A program made the translations under genes and the position numbers. Below, in pieces: positions 56,284 to 64,000 of a DNA stretch of 64,000 bases. The notes below the pieces were generated by a model. The model searched no databases. It saw only the letters and a list, made by a program, of their open reading frames with translations, and was not told where the DNA came from. Source of the stretch: Prolixibacteraceae bacterium (GTDB lineage: Bacteria; Bacteroidota; Bacteroidia; Bacteroidales; Prolixibacteraceae); contig CP082230.1 of the NCBI GenBank assembly GCA_019856515.1, positions 4,092,001 to 4,156,000 of the forward strand. Reading direction: 5' to 3'. The first letter of the stretch is position 1. The number at the start of each line of letters is the position of its first letter.

Positions 56284-56786
56284 TTAAGGACTATTTGAAA
56301 TATGTGTATCTTTTTATCGGCTTGGTTTTGCTTCAAGTCTTTGTTCTGAATAATATCTATTGGTTAGGTTATGTGAATCCACAGGTGTATATTCTTTTTC
56401 TTCTATTGCTCCCTTTTGAAATTAGTGGCGTCACACTTTTGGTGTTGTCTTTTTTCTTGGGGCTGATGATAGATATTCCTAGTAATACGTTGGGAGTTCA
56501 TATTTCCGCTACTTTGTTGGTCGGTTTTATTAGACCTACGGTGTTGAGACTTATCTCTTCACGTGATGTTTATGAGAAGGGCTCGTTGCCTAGAATCAAA
56601 TATTATGGCGTAGCTTGGTTTATGAAGTATTGCTTCATTATTACTTTTATCTATACGCTATACCTATATATCTTAGAGTCCCTCTCATTTGTTCATCTTT
56701 TTGAGGTCATATTACATAGTTTGGTGACTACTGTAGTGACTGTGAGTGTGATGGTGTTGAGTCAGTTTTTGTTTATAAAAGAGTAG
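56280..56786 (+). CDS. mreD: Rod-shape-determining protein MreD
   Basis: 168 residues, hydrophobic, five or six membrane helices (for example LYVFIGLVLLQVF-like start, FLLLLPFEISGVTLLVLSFF). Overlap with mreC (ATGA) and position before mrdA identify it. It is an integral membrane partner of MreC and the elongasome. Confidence 0.93.
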   Translation: MIKDYLKYVYLFIGLVLLQVFVLNNIYWLGYVNPQVYILFLLLLPFEISGVTLLVLSFFLGLMIDIPSNTLGVHISATLLVGFIRPTVLRLISSRDVYEKGSLPRIKYYGVAWFMKYCFIITFIYTLYLYILESLSFVHLFEVILHSLVTTVVTVSVMVLSQFLFIKE

Positions 56787-56810
56787 AAACTGGATTAAAA
56801 AGAAGTTGTT

Positions 56811-58646
56811 ATGAATCCAGATGTTCAAACGAATAGACCTTTTGTTATTGCAGGTATCTTTACCCTTGTTGCGATTGCTTTGATCGTAAGGCTGTTAGAT
56901 CTGCAAGTTGTTGACGATAAATGGAAACTCTCGGCAGAGAACAATGTCGTTAGGAAGGTTGTTTCGTATCCTGCAAGAGGGTTGGTCTATGACCGTAATA
57001 TGGAACTGCTTGTGTATAATCAAGCGGCTTATGATTTTTTAGCTACTCCCCGAGAGATCGCCTCTTTCGATACCACCGCATTGTGTGCTATTTTAGGGGT
57101 AGAGAAAGAGCTGTTGGTTAAAAATCTGAATAAGGCAAAGGAGTATTCTCGATATAAACCTTCGGTGATTTTAAAGCAGTTGTCTGCGAGTCGATATGCC
57201 TCTTTGCAGGAACAGTTGTATAAATATCCTGGTTTTTATGTACGAAGTCGTACACTTAGACAGTATCCTTTCCCAATAGCATCTCAGGCACTGGGATATG
57301 TAGGGGAGGTGAGGGATCGAGATCTTAAGCGAGATGAGTATTATGCTTCAGGAGACTATATTGGCAAGAGAGGTGTTGAGTATGCTTATGAGAAGCAACT
57401 TCGTGGCAAGAAAGGGGTTACTTACCAGTTAGTGGATGTTCATAGTCGATTGAAGGGAAGCTTTAAAGAGGGGCGTTACGATACGACAGCTGTAACAGGA
57501 GATAATTTGATCTCTACGTTGGATGCTAAACTTCAACTATATGGTGAGCAGTTGATGGCAGGAAAAGCTGGAGCTATTGTGGCTATTGAGCCGGCAACTG
57601 GCGAGATCTTATCGATGGTTAGTGCCCCGTCTTATGATCCGGGTCTATTGGTTGGTCGTATTCGTGGTAAGAATTATACGATACTTCAGAAAGATAGTAA
57701 CGAACCTTTATATAATCGATCGGTTTCAGCTGCATATTCTCCTGGTTCTACTTTTAAACCCGTTAATGGATTGGTAGCCTTGCAGGAGGGGGTAATCACC
57801 CCTTATACTAAATTTGTTTGTCATGGAAGGGCTTCACGTCCAGTAAGATGTACTCATGATCACATCACACCTCTGGGTATTGTTGATGCGATTAGGGAGT
57901 CGTGTAATCCATTTTTTTGGCAAACTTTCAAAGCGAGCATGTCTAAATACTCTTCGACAAAAGAGGGGTATGTGGAGTGGTATAACTATATAAAGCGTTT
58001 TGGGTTAGGGCGAAGTGTTTCAGGAGATATTAGTGGTGAGCGGAAAGGTAATGTTCCTTCGGCACAATTCTATGATAAGCTATATCGAGGATCGTGGAAT
58101 TCGTTAACGGTACGTTCTTTGTCTATTGGTCAGGGAGAGCTTTTATGTACTCCTTTACAGATGGCTAATGTGGCAGCAACAATAGCCAACAGAGGTTATT
58201 TTGTGTCACCTCATATTATAAAGAAGGTGGTGTCGCCAACAGGTAAAGTGGATGAGTTGACTTTTGAGCATTATGAAACGGGTATTGATAGTACCTATTA
58301 TAATCTGACGACAGAAGGTTTGAGGGAAGTGATTTTGAATGGTACTGGTCGTGTTGCTTATATCGATTCTGTTTCGATTGTAGGTAAAACAGGAACTATT
58401 GAGAACTCATCGGGAACAGACCACTCTGCATTTATTGCTTTTGCTCCTATGAATAATCCTAAGATAGCCATCTTTGTTTATGTGGAGAGAGGTGTGTGGG
58501 GTGCTAAGTATGCTGCGCCTATTGCGAGTTTGATGATTGAGAAGTATATAAAAGGATTTATCTCTCCGCGGAGACAGTATCTCGAGGATAGAATGAAAAC
58601 ATCCGTATTGCTAGAATCGGAAGAAGAAAAGAAAGAAGAAGAATGA
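56811..58646 (+). CDS. mrdA: Penicillin-binding protein 2, elongation transpeptidase
   Basis: 611 residues. Short cytoplasmic tail and one membrane helix (about 11-31), dimerisation domain, then the transpeptidase domain with STFK at 313-316 (active Ser313), SCN at 364-366, and KTGT at 526-529, all intact. It cross-links peptidoglycan during elongation. The C-terminus is a run of Glu and Lys. It overlaps rodA by 4 bp. Confidence 0.97.
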   Translation: MNPDVQTNRPFVIAGIFTLVAIALIVRLLDLQVVDDKWKLSAENNVVRKVVSYPARGLVYDRNMELLVYNQAAYDFLATPREIASFDTTALCAILGVEKELLVKNLNKAKEYSRYKPSVILKQLSASRYASLQEQLYKYPGFYVRSRTLRQYPFPIASQALGYVGEVRDRDLKRDEYYASGDYIGKRGVEYAYEKQLRGKKGVTYQLVDVHSRLKGSFKEGRYDTTAVTGDNLISTLDAKLQLYGEQLMAGKAGAIVAIEPATGEILSMVSAPSYDPGLLVGRIRGKNYTILQKDSNEPLYNRSVSAAYSPGSTFKPVNGLVALQEGVITPYTKFVCHGRASRPVRCTHDHITPLGIVDAIRESCNPFFWQTFKASMSKYSSTKEGYVEWYNYIKRFGLGRSVSGDISGERKGNVPSAQFYDKLYRGSWNSLTVRSLSIGQGELLCTPLQMANVAATIANRGYFVSPHIIKKVVSPTGKVDELTFEHYETGIDSTYYNLTTEGLREVILNGTGRVAYIDSVSIVGKTGTIENSSGTDHSAFIAFAPMNNPKIAIFVYVERGVWGAKYAAPIASLMIEKYIKGFISPRRQYLEDRMKTSVLLESEEEKKEEE

Positions 58647-60064
58647 GACAGACAAATATACTTTCAAAGTTGGATTGGGTGACCATCTTGCTATATATTA
58701 TGCTGATGTTGATTGGCTGGGTAAATATTTATGCCGCGGTGTATAATATTGATCATGATAGTATGTTTGATTTTAGTCAAAGGTATGGAAAGCAGTTGAT
58801 GTGGATTGGTGCTTCATTGATCTTAATGGCTGTTGTTATGCTTGTGGATAGTCAGTTCTTTACAACTTTCGCTTATTATATATATGGTGCCGCCATCCTG
58901 CTCTTGCTTGTCACCCTTGTTTCTAGTACCTCTGTGAAAGGAGCTAAGGCATGGATTAAGATTGGTAGTTTTGCACTGCAGCCTGCCGAATTGGCTAAGT
59001 TTGCTACAAATTTAGCATTGGCAAAGATGATTAGTCAGTATAATTTTAAGGTGAATAGCTTTAACTCTTATTTGAAGATTGGTTTGATCATAGGTTTGCC
59101 TATTTTGATTATATTACTTCAAAATGATACTGGATCAGCTTTAGTATTCTTTGTCTTTATTTTGGTTTTATATCGCGAAGGACTTCCTGGTATATTCCTT
59201 TTTATTGGTTTCTTATTGACTTCTATATTTATTGTAACTCTTGTCTATTCTGGAGGAGTAAACCTGTTGATTATCGGTGGATTATATGCCATTATTTATT
59301 GTTTCTTTATTAAGGATTACAAACATTTTGTGGTGTTTACTATTGGATTGGGTTTACTTTATTTTATTCCAACTTATATGATTGAGCAGATGGGATATGA
59401 TATAAGTGTGGGCAATATAATGTTGTATGGCTTGATGTTATATGCCGCTATTTTTTCGATAAAAACCTTGTTGTCAAGACATATTAGCAAGGCTCTTGTC
59501 TATTTGAGTCTTCTTGGAGCATTGATTTTTTCCTCTTCTGTAGATTATGTTTTTAATGATATATTGCAACTTCACCAGCGTGCTCGTATTGAGGAGTTGT
59601 TGGGGATAAGAAATGACCCTTTAGGTGTTGGATATAATGTGAATCAATCAAAGATTGCTATTGGTTCTGGTGGTATTACAGGTAAAGGGTTCTTGAATGG
59701 AACCCAAACGAAGTTTAATTTTGTTCCTGAACAGAGTACCGATTTTATTTTCTGTACTATCGGTGAGGAGTGGGGTTTTATGGGCTCTTCATTAGTCGTT
59801 TTTCTGTTTATCTTCTTGTTTCTTAGGCTGATATATATAGCTGAAAGACAGCGCTCTCGTTTTAGTCGGGTCTATGGTTATGGAGTGGCCTGTATCTTGT
59901 TCTTTCACTTTGCGGTAAATATCGGAATGACTATAGGTTTGGCACCCGTGATTGGTATTCCTTTGCCATTTATTAGTTATGGTGGCTCTTCTTTATGGTC
60001 CTTTACTATTCTTTTGTCAATATTTCTTAAGTTGGATTCTGATAGAATGGATGTATTGTGGTAA
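58643..60064 (+). CDS. rodA: Peptidoglycan glycosyltransferase RodA (SEDS family)
   Basis: 473 residues, ten or so membrane helices. SEDS signatures: SVKGAKAWIKIGSFALQPAE, KFATNLALAK, and near the C-terminus FVPEQSTDFIFCTIGEEWGF and GIPLPFISYGGSSL. It polymerises glycan chains together with the PBP2 encoded before it. Length is somewhat above E. coli RodA, as is common in Bacteroidota, with an extra membrane hairpin in the middle. Confidence 0.96.
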   Translation: MRQTNILSKLDWVTILLYIMLMLIGWVNIYAAVYNIDHDSMFDFSQRYGKQLMWIGASLILMAVVMLVDSQFFTTFAYYIYGAAILLLLVTLVSSTSVKGAKAWIKIGSFALQPAELAKFATNLALAKMISQYNFKVNSFNSYLKIGLIIGLPILIILLQNDTGSALVFFVFILVLYREGLPGIFLFIGFLLTSIFIVTLVYSGGVNLLIIGGLYAIIYCFFIKDYKHFVVFTIGLGLLYFIPTYMIEQMGYDISVGNIMLYGLMLYAAIFSIKTLLSRHISKALVYLSLLGALIFSSSVDYVFNDILQLHQRARIEELLGIRNDPLGVGYNVNQSKIAIGSGGITGKGFLNGTQTKFNFVPEQSTDFIFCTIGEEWGFMGSSLVVFLFIFLFLRLIYIAERQRSRFSRVYGYGVACILFFHFAVNIGMTIGLAPVIGIPLPFISYGGSSLWSFTILLSIFLKLDSDRMDVLW

Positions 60065-60165
60065 TGTCACAATTTAGTTGATTAATGATGTAAAATGTTG
60101 TCTAAATGGGTTTCTGTGTTACTATTTGAGATGGTATTGGCTTGTTATGTGTCAATGTGTTTCAA

Positions 60166-60197
60166 TTTGTTGGTTTTGTGTAATTTAGGTATATTTG
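60166..60197 (+). promoter_or_regulatory. Bacteroidota-type promoter ahead of the KamA-like gene
   Basis: TTTG (60166-60169), 20-bp spacer, TATATTTG (60190-60197): a full match to the Bacteroidota consensus. The transcript would start near 60203, leaving a leader of about 110 nt. Confidence 0.75.
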
Positions 60198-60315
60198 TAT
60201 CAGTTTGGAGAAGAATTTTTTAGGCTTAATTCTAAACATCGTTTGTAACTTAAACAGATGCACTTTATCTTATATTTCTTTAGGGAACGTGCATTAAAAA
60301 ACATTTATACTTTTC

Positions 60316-61611
60316 ATGAAATATCGTTCTTATACACTTTCAAATTATCAAACCTTACCTCAAATACAGAAGCTAACCGATGAAGATCGTTTCGATATCG
60401 AAGTGGTTGGTAGTGTTCTTCCTTTTAAGACCAGTAACTACGTGGTTGATGAGTTAATCAATTGGGATGATTGGAAAAATGATCCTTTCTTCACATTGAC
60501 TTTTCCACAAAAAGGGATGTTGTCAGAAGCACATTATAATAGAGTTGCAAAGCTTTTAAAAGAGGGAGTTGCTAAGAGTGAGTTGAAAAAGGCGGTTGAT
60601 GAAATTCGCTATGAATTAAATCCTAATCCAGCAGGACAGGCACATAATGTTCCAGAATTGAATGGTGAGAAGTTAGAAGGAATGCAACATAAGTATCGTG
60701 AAACGATGTTGTTCTTCCCATCACAAGGACAAACCTGTCATGCTTACTGTTCATTTTGCTTCCGTTGGTCACAATTTGCTTTAGCAGATGAGAAATTTGC
60801 GATGAAAGAAGCAAGTTATATGGTAGACTATTTGAGAGAGCATCCAGAGATTTCAGATGTGTTGTTTACTGGTGGTGATCCTTCGATTATGAAAACGAAG
60901 TTCTTTGCTAGCTATTTTAATACGCTATTAGATGCAAACTTACCGAACTTGAAGACGATTCGTATTGGAACAAAGGCTTTGACTTTTTGGCCTTATCGCT
61001 TTACTACAGATGATGATGCTCCTGAGTTGCTAGAACTTTTTAAGAAGGTTACGGATAGTGGAATCAATTTGAGTATAATGTCTCATTTTAATCATTATGG
61101 TGCATTAGAGACTGAAGCTGTTAAAGATGCAATTGATGCGATTAGAAGTACAGGAGCACAAATTCGTTCACAAAGTCCTTTGATGAAACATCTTAATGAT
61201 AGTCCTGAAGTTTGGGCTAAGATGTGGCGTAAGCAGGTGGACCTAGGGATTATTCCTTACTATATGTTTGTAGCGAGAGATACTGGTGCACAAGACTATT
61301 TTGCTGTGACATTGGATAATGCATGGAATATCTTTAAAGATGCATACCAATCCGTAAGTGGTATTTGTCGAACAGTAAGAGGTCCTAGTATGTCTTGTGA
61401 TCCTGGTAAAATACAGATCGTTGGGGTAACAGAGGTGCAAGGAGAGAAGGTATTTGTCTTATCTTTCATCCAAGGGCGTAATCCGGAATGGGTTGGAAGG
61501 CCTTTCTTTGCAAAATACGACCCGAAGGCAATATGGATTAATGATTTGGTTCCCGCTTTTGGCGAAAAAGAGTTCTTCTATGAAGAGGAATTACGAAATA
61601 TGCATCATTAA
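60316..61611 (+). CDS. KamA-family radical SAM protein (lysine 2,3-aminomutase-like)
   Basis: 431 residues. The cluster-binding CxxxCxxC is present as C141-C145-C148 (TCHAYCSFCFRW), followed by DVLFTGGDPSIMKTKFF, which binds SAM. The KamA-type barrel follows. A Lys in SCDPGKIQIVG occupies the place of the PLP-binding Gly-rich loop of lysine aminomutase, but that loop is shorter than the classical GGGGK, so PLP use and substrate are uncertain. Members in Bacteroidota are of unsettled function. It has its own promoter and terminator, a single-gene unit. Confidence 0.85.
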   Translation: MKYRSYTLSNYQTLPQIQKLTDEDRFDIEVVGSVLPFKTSNYVVDELINWDDWKNDPFFTLTFPQKGMLSEAHYNRVAKLLKEGVAKSELKKAVDEIRYELNPNPAGQAHNVPELNGEKLEGMQHKYRETMLFFPSQGQTCHAYCSFCFRWSQFALADEKFAMKEASYMVDYLREHPEISDVLFTGGDPSIMKTKFFASYFNTLLDANLPNLKTIRIGTKALTFWPYRFTTDDDAPELLELFKKVTDSGINLSIMSHFNHYGALETEAVKDAIDAIRSTGAQIRSQSPLMKHLNDSPEVWAKMWRKQVDLGIIPYYMFVARDTGAQDYFAVTLDNAWNIFKDAYQSVSGICRTVRGPSMSCDPGKIQIVGVTEVQGEKVFVLSFIQGRNPEWVGRPFFAKYDPKAIWINDLVPAFGEKEFFYEEELRNMHH

Positions 61612-61621
61612 TGATGGTGAT

Positions 61622-61652
61622 AAAAAAGGGACTTTTTAAGGGTCCCTTTTTT
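61622..61652. terminator. Bidirectional intrinsic terminator
   Basis: AAAAAAGGGAC...GTCCCTTTTTT with A- and T-runs on both sides, between the convergent KamA-like and outer-membrane-protein genes. Confidence 0.85.
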
Positions 61653-61663
61653 ATGAATGATAA

Positions 61664-62674
61664 TTATCTTATGAATCTTCCGTATATATTGAAGACAAGT
61701 CCAAATTCGAATAGACACCCTTTAATATTGTGTGGTAGCTCCATATAGCCAATATTCATTTTAGCTCTTATTGAGATGTCTTCCATCTCTTTTCCTGAGA
61801 ATAGTTGTCCTGGTCTTAAACATAGCCTTCTAGATAGAATATAGTCGATGTCTACTCCAGCAGATACTTTATTATAACCGTTTATATTGTCGGTATTTCG
61901 TTCGTCTAATAGTCCTGCTACAATAGCATAGTCATATCTAACGATAGGAGATATTCTCCACTTATGTGTATCATAAAGTTTATATGATAGAGAGGTTCCT
62001 ATCTCTGTCTTATCTACTTCAGGGTTTAGATTAAGATCGTTTGTCGATTGGAAATTCTTAGTTTTAAGTTTTCCATAGTTTATGTGAAAATACCAGAATA
62101 TATCTTTGTATGAGGTGCCATATCCGAGCTCTAATGATGTGCTATTTTCATAATATTTAGACAACTCTCTTCCATAAACTTCATAATGTAAACCTAAATA
62201 TATTCCTAAACCAAATGCCTTCTTTTTTATCTCATATTCATCTAAGTTTTTAATCGCGTAAATCTGTCGGTTTAGACGTTGTAGATGCTCTTCCTGCGCC
62301 TTTGTTGAATTTAAAGATTTGATTGTATCAATACTTAAATTAAACTGCATTTCTGTCTCTTTGAGTATTGAAGCACTCTCTTTTAACCTTTCGGTGTGAA
62401 TAATTTTTCTTTCAGTCTCCAATTTTGATAATTCTAGCTGGCTTTTTAGCAGCTGTTGGTAAAGTAAATTATTCTTTTGAAGAGAGACTTTATTCATTTT
62501 GAATGTGCTTCGTACTTCATATTTCGAAACAATTGTATCATTTTCAAGTGTGCTAATTGGGGATAACATAAACTCGTAATGATGACGCTTCTCTTTCGTA
62601 CTCTTTTGTGCTGACAATTCATTATGACATATAGTGATCATAATAAGGATTAGCATTCCCACTGTTTTTTTCAT
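61664..62674 (-). CDS. Putative outer-membrane beta-barrel protein with coiled-coil N-domain
   Basis: 336 residues. Signal peptide ending near NELSAQ (about 22). Residues about 65-150 are a charged helical, coiled-coil-like region (SQLELSKLETERKIIHTERL and similar), and the second half has alternating aromatic strands (YGKLKTKNF, WRISPIVRYDYAIVAGLL) ending in FGLVFNIYGRFIR, as in small barrels. No family is recognised. Possibly a periplasm-spanning barrel anchoring something through its coiled coil. The neighbours give no clue. Confidence 0.6.
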   Translation of the reverse strand: MKKTVGMLILIMITICHNELSAQKSTKEKRHHYEFMLSPISTLENDTIVSKYEVRSTFKMNKVSLQKNNLLYQQLLKSQLELSKLETERKIIHTERLKESASILKETEMQFNLSIDTIKSLNSTKAQEEHLQRLNRQIYAIKNLDEYEIKKKAFGLGIYLGLHYEVYGRELSKYYENSTSLELGYGTSYKDIFWYFHINYGKLKTKNFQSTNDLNLNPEVDKTEIGTSLSYKLYDTHKWRISPIVRYDYAIVAGLLDERNTDNINGYNKVSAGVDIDYILSRRLCLRPGQLFSGKEMEDISIRAKMNIGYMELPHNIKGCLFEFGLVFNIYGRFIR

Positions 62675-62904
62675 CGTAAATGTTGTTCTTAATGTGGTGT
62701 TGTTGATTGATTATCTATAATATTATCAATAATAAGTTAATAATACAATAGTTTTAACATAGATAATAAATGTATTATGTTCGAATAGTCTTAAAAATCA
62801 ACTATATTTGAATACCAATTATTAGTTACTTATATTATTAGGTTAGACATAACATATAATACGCTATTTATTAGTACCTCAAAATCTCTGTTAATTAAAG
62901 TAAA

Positions 62905-63852
62905 ATGAAGAAGTCTTTACCTTTATTGATCTTCCTTATAACAATGGTTTTAGGAGTGCATGCCTCTACTCCTGACACCCAGATCTTCTACTACAATAAG
63001 AAGAATCGGGAAGTAAAACGAAAACGCGCGACACACTACTACCGGGTAGTGAGAAATGACTCTTTGGGAGTATATGACTTGAAGAGCTATACAATGGCAG
63101 GCATCCTGAAATGGGAGTGCACATGTTTAGCTGAGAGTATGGATATAATTCGCTGGGGTAAGTTTAATAAGAAATCGAAAGACGTTATAAAACAGTTAGT
63201 GCCGATGGGACTAGTGCTACATGGGAAGTATCGTCAATATTTCCAGAATGGTTCTTTGGTTTGTGAAAAGACTTATGACAATGGGTTAGAGATGACTTTT
63301 AGGAAGTTCTATGTCAATGGTCAAGTGATGATCGAAAAGCTATATGCAGACGGTTATATGAAGTCTTATAAGGTTTTCTACCCTAATCTTGTTCCAAAAC
63401 TATTCCGCTTATATGAAGAGGGGCGAGAAGTTAGCTTCTACTCTTATTATGAGAATGGTCAAGTAAAGATCCACCGAGAGTATAATAATGGCGATATCAT
63501 GTTGTACTCAGAGTATGATGAACATGGTAAGGTGTTGAAGAAAGTGGATCAGTTGCCTCAATATATTAATGGTACAATTGCTGATGCGCACCGTTTTATT
63601 GCAAGGTCGATACGATATCCTTCAGATGCACAAGAAGGTCATGTGACTGGAGACGTAGTGGTCATTGCAGATATTGATAGTTCTGGGGATGTTAAAGGTA
63701 CCCGTATTGTTAGAGGTGTATTTCCTTCGTTGAATGATGAAGCATGTCGAGTTGTAAAACTATTAAAGTTTGTTCCTGCGGAATCGAATAATAAGAAAGT
63801 TGATTCAGAATTAAGATTCTTAATCCGTTTTACATTGAGTAATACCATTTAG
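62905..63852 (+). CDS. Exported MORN-like repeat protein with TonB C-terminal domain
   Basis: 315 residues. Signal peptide (to about 20, LGVHAS). Residues about 105-215 carry short repeats of the type YxNGxxxxxxxYxxG (QYFQNGSLVCEKTYDNG, FYVNGQVMIEKLYADG, YYENGQVKIHREYNNG), as in MORN/YwqK-like proteins. Residues about 220-315 are a TonB C-terminal-type domain (GDVVVIADIDSSGDVKGTRI, LKFVPAESNN). There is no N-terminal membrane helix besides the signal, so it is not a classical energy transducer. A TATATTTG at 62813-62820 may be its -7 element. Role unknown. Confidence 0.75.
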   Translation: MKKSLPLLIFLITMVLGVHASTPDTQIFYYNKKNREVKRKRATHYYRVVRNDSLGVYDLKSYTMAGILKWECTCLAESMDIIRWGKFNKKSKDVIKQLVPMGLVLHGKYRQYFQNGSLVCEKTYDNGLEMTFRKFYVNGQVMIEKLYADGYMKSYKVFYPNLVPKLFRLYEEGREVSFYSYYENGQVKIHREYNNGDIMLYSEYDEHGKVLKKVDQLPQYINGTIADAHRFIARSIRYPSDAQEGHVTGDVVVIADIDSSGDVKGTRIVRGVFPSLNDEACRVVKLLKFVPAESNNKKVDSELRFLIRFTLSNTI

Positions 63853-63876
63853 ATCACTCGTGATCTGTAAAAATAG

Positions 63877-63912
63877 ATAAGGGGTAGAAGTTTTATTACT
63901 TTTACCCCTTAT
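63877..63912. terminator. Bidirectional terminator at the right end
   Basis: ATAAGGGGTA / TACCCCTTAT arms with A/T runs on both sides. A 16-bp palindrome AGATCAC-TC-GTGATCT (63851-63866) overlaps the preceding stop codon. Confidence 0.7.
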
Positions 63913-63932
63913 TTATTTGTAGATAGTATGGG

Positions 63933-64000
63933 TTAAGAAGATCTCTTACTTTTACTACTGTGGATCTCTATGTATGACATAAATATTAGTCCTGCAAGTG
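63933..64000 (-). CDS. C-terminal fragment of a gene running off the right edge
   Basis: On the minus strand the frame LAGLIFMSYIEIHSSKSKRS is open from the edge to a TAA at 63933-63935. It looks like the end of a membrane protein (hydrophobic stretch, then a basic-polar tail), and the convergent terminator beside it supports a real gene. With only about 21 residues visible no function can be given. Confidence 0.35.
   Translation of the reverse strand, partial: LAGLIFMSYIEIHSSKSKRSS

Noticed and set aside
1..64000. tRNA, rRNA, transposase or integrase genes
   Set aside because: None was recognised on either strand by reading; absence by eye is not proof, and a tRNA or profile scan would settle it.

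Overview
The window looks like the chromosome of a Bacteroidota bacterium, most likely a marine or sediment polysaccharide degrader of the Bacteroidales/Marinilabiliales type. Support comes from two SusC/SusD pairs, a GH29 fucosidase, a heparinase II/III-type lyase, an alkaline phosphatase with a type IX secretion tail, promoters of the TTTG-N20/21-TAnnTTTG type, DUF6266-like proteins, and the purH-mreB-mreC-mreD-mrdA-rodA cell-shape block in the order usual for Bacteroidota. The DNA is AT-rich throughout. The genus is not decided by anything seen here.

Layout. (1) 1-21.7 kb, nutrient uptake: the tail of a CMD-family gene, a ClpP-like lipoprotein, SusC/SusD pair 1 convergent with a secreted GH29 fucosidase, SusC/SusD pair 2 on the minus strand without enzymes beside it, three paralogous lipoproteins of the glycine-betaine-binding (OpuAC) fold with no permease or ATPase nearby, and a siderophore-type TonB receptor. 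(2) 22.2-48.2 kb, an accessory region bracketed by two DUF6266-type genes and cut into cassettes by five clusters of one mosaic intergenic repeat family. The cassettes hold a secreted polysaccharide lyase; an Abi_2/HEPN abortive-infection gene with a structured leader plus a broken rhuM; a complete type I restriction-modification operon followed by a RES-domain protein and a caspase-like protease; and a small phage-like module (putative holin, zinc amidase, two HTH proteins, and a 427-residue protein). A 546-bp direct repeat, aligned by hand at about 93.5% identity without gaps, flanks the last two cassettes at an offset of exactly 17,100 bp. (3) 48.2-64 kb, chromosomal genes: two tandem alkaline phosphatases, purH, the mre/mrd operon, a KamA-like radical SAM enzyme, a putative outer-membrane barrel, and a MORN-like/TonB-C-terminal protein.

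How the genes may work together. The SusC/SusD pairs, fucosidase and lyase fit capture and breakdown of fucose- and uronate-containing polymers. The phosphatases and the siderophore-type receptor fit phosphate and iron scavenging. The accessory region looks like a defence island assembled by recombination between repeats. Its most interesting part is the RES-caspase pair. A strong hairpin separates it from hsdS by only 88 bp and no clear promoter lies in between, so the pair may be expressed by read-through of the restriction operon, as a second-line, possibly suicidal, response. That role is inference; the domains, residues and gene order are read directly from the sequence. No transposase, integrase, CRISPR array, rRNA or tRNA was recognised.
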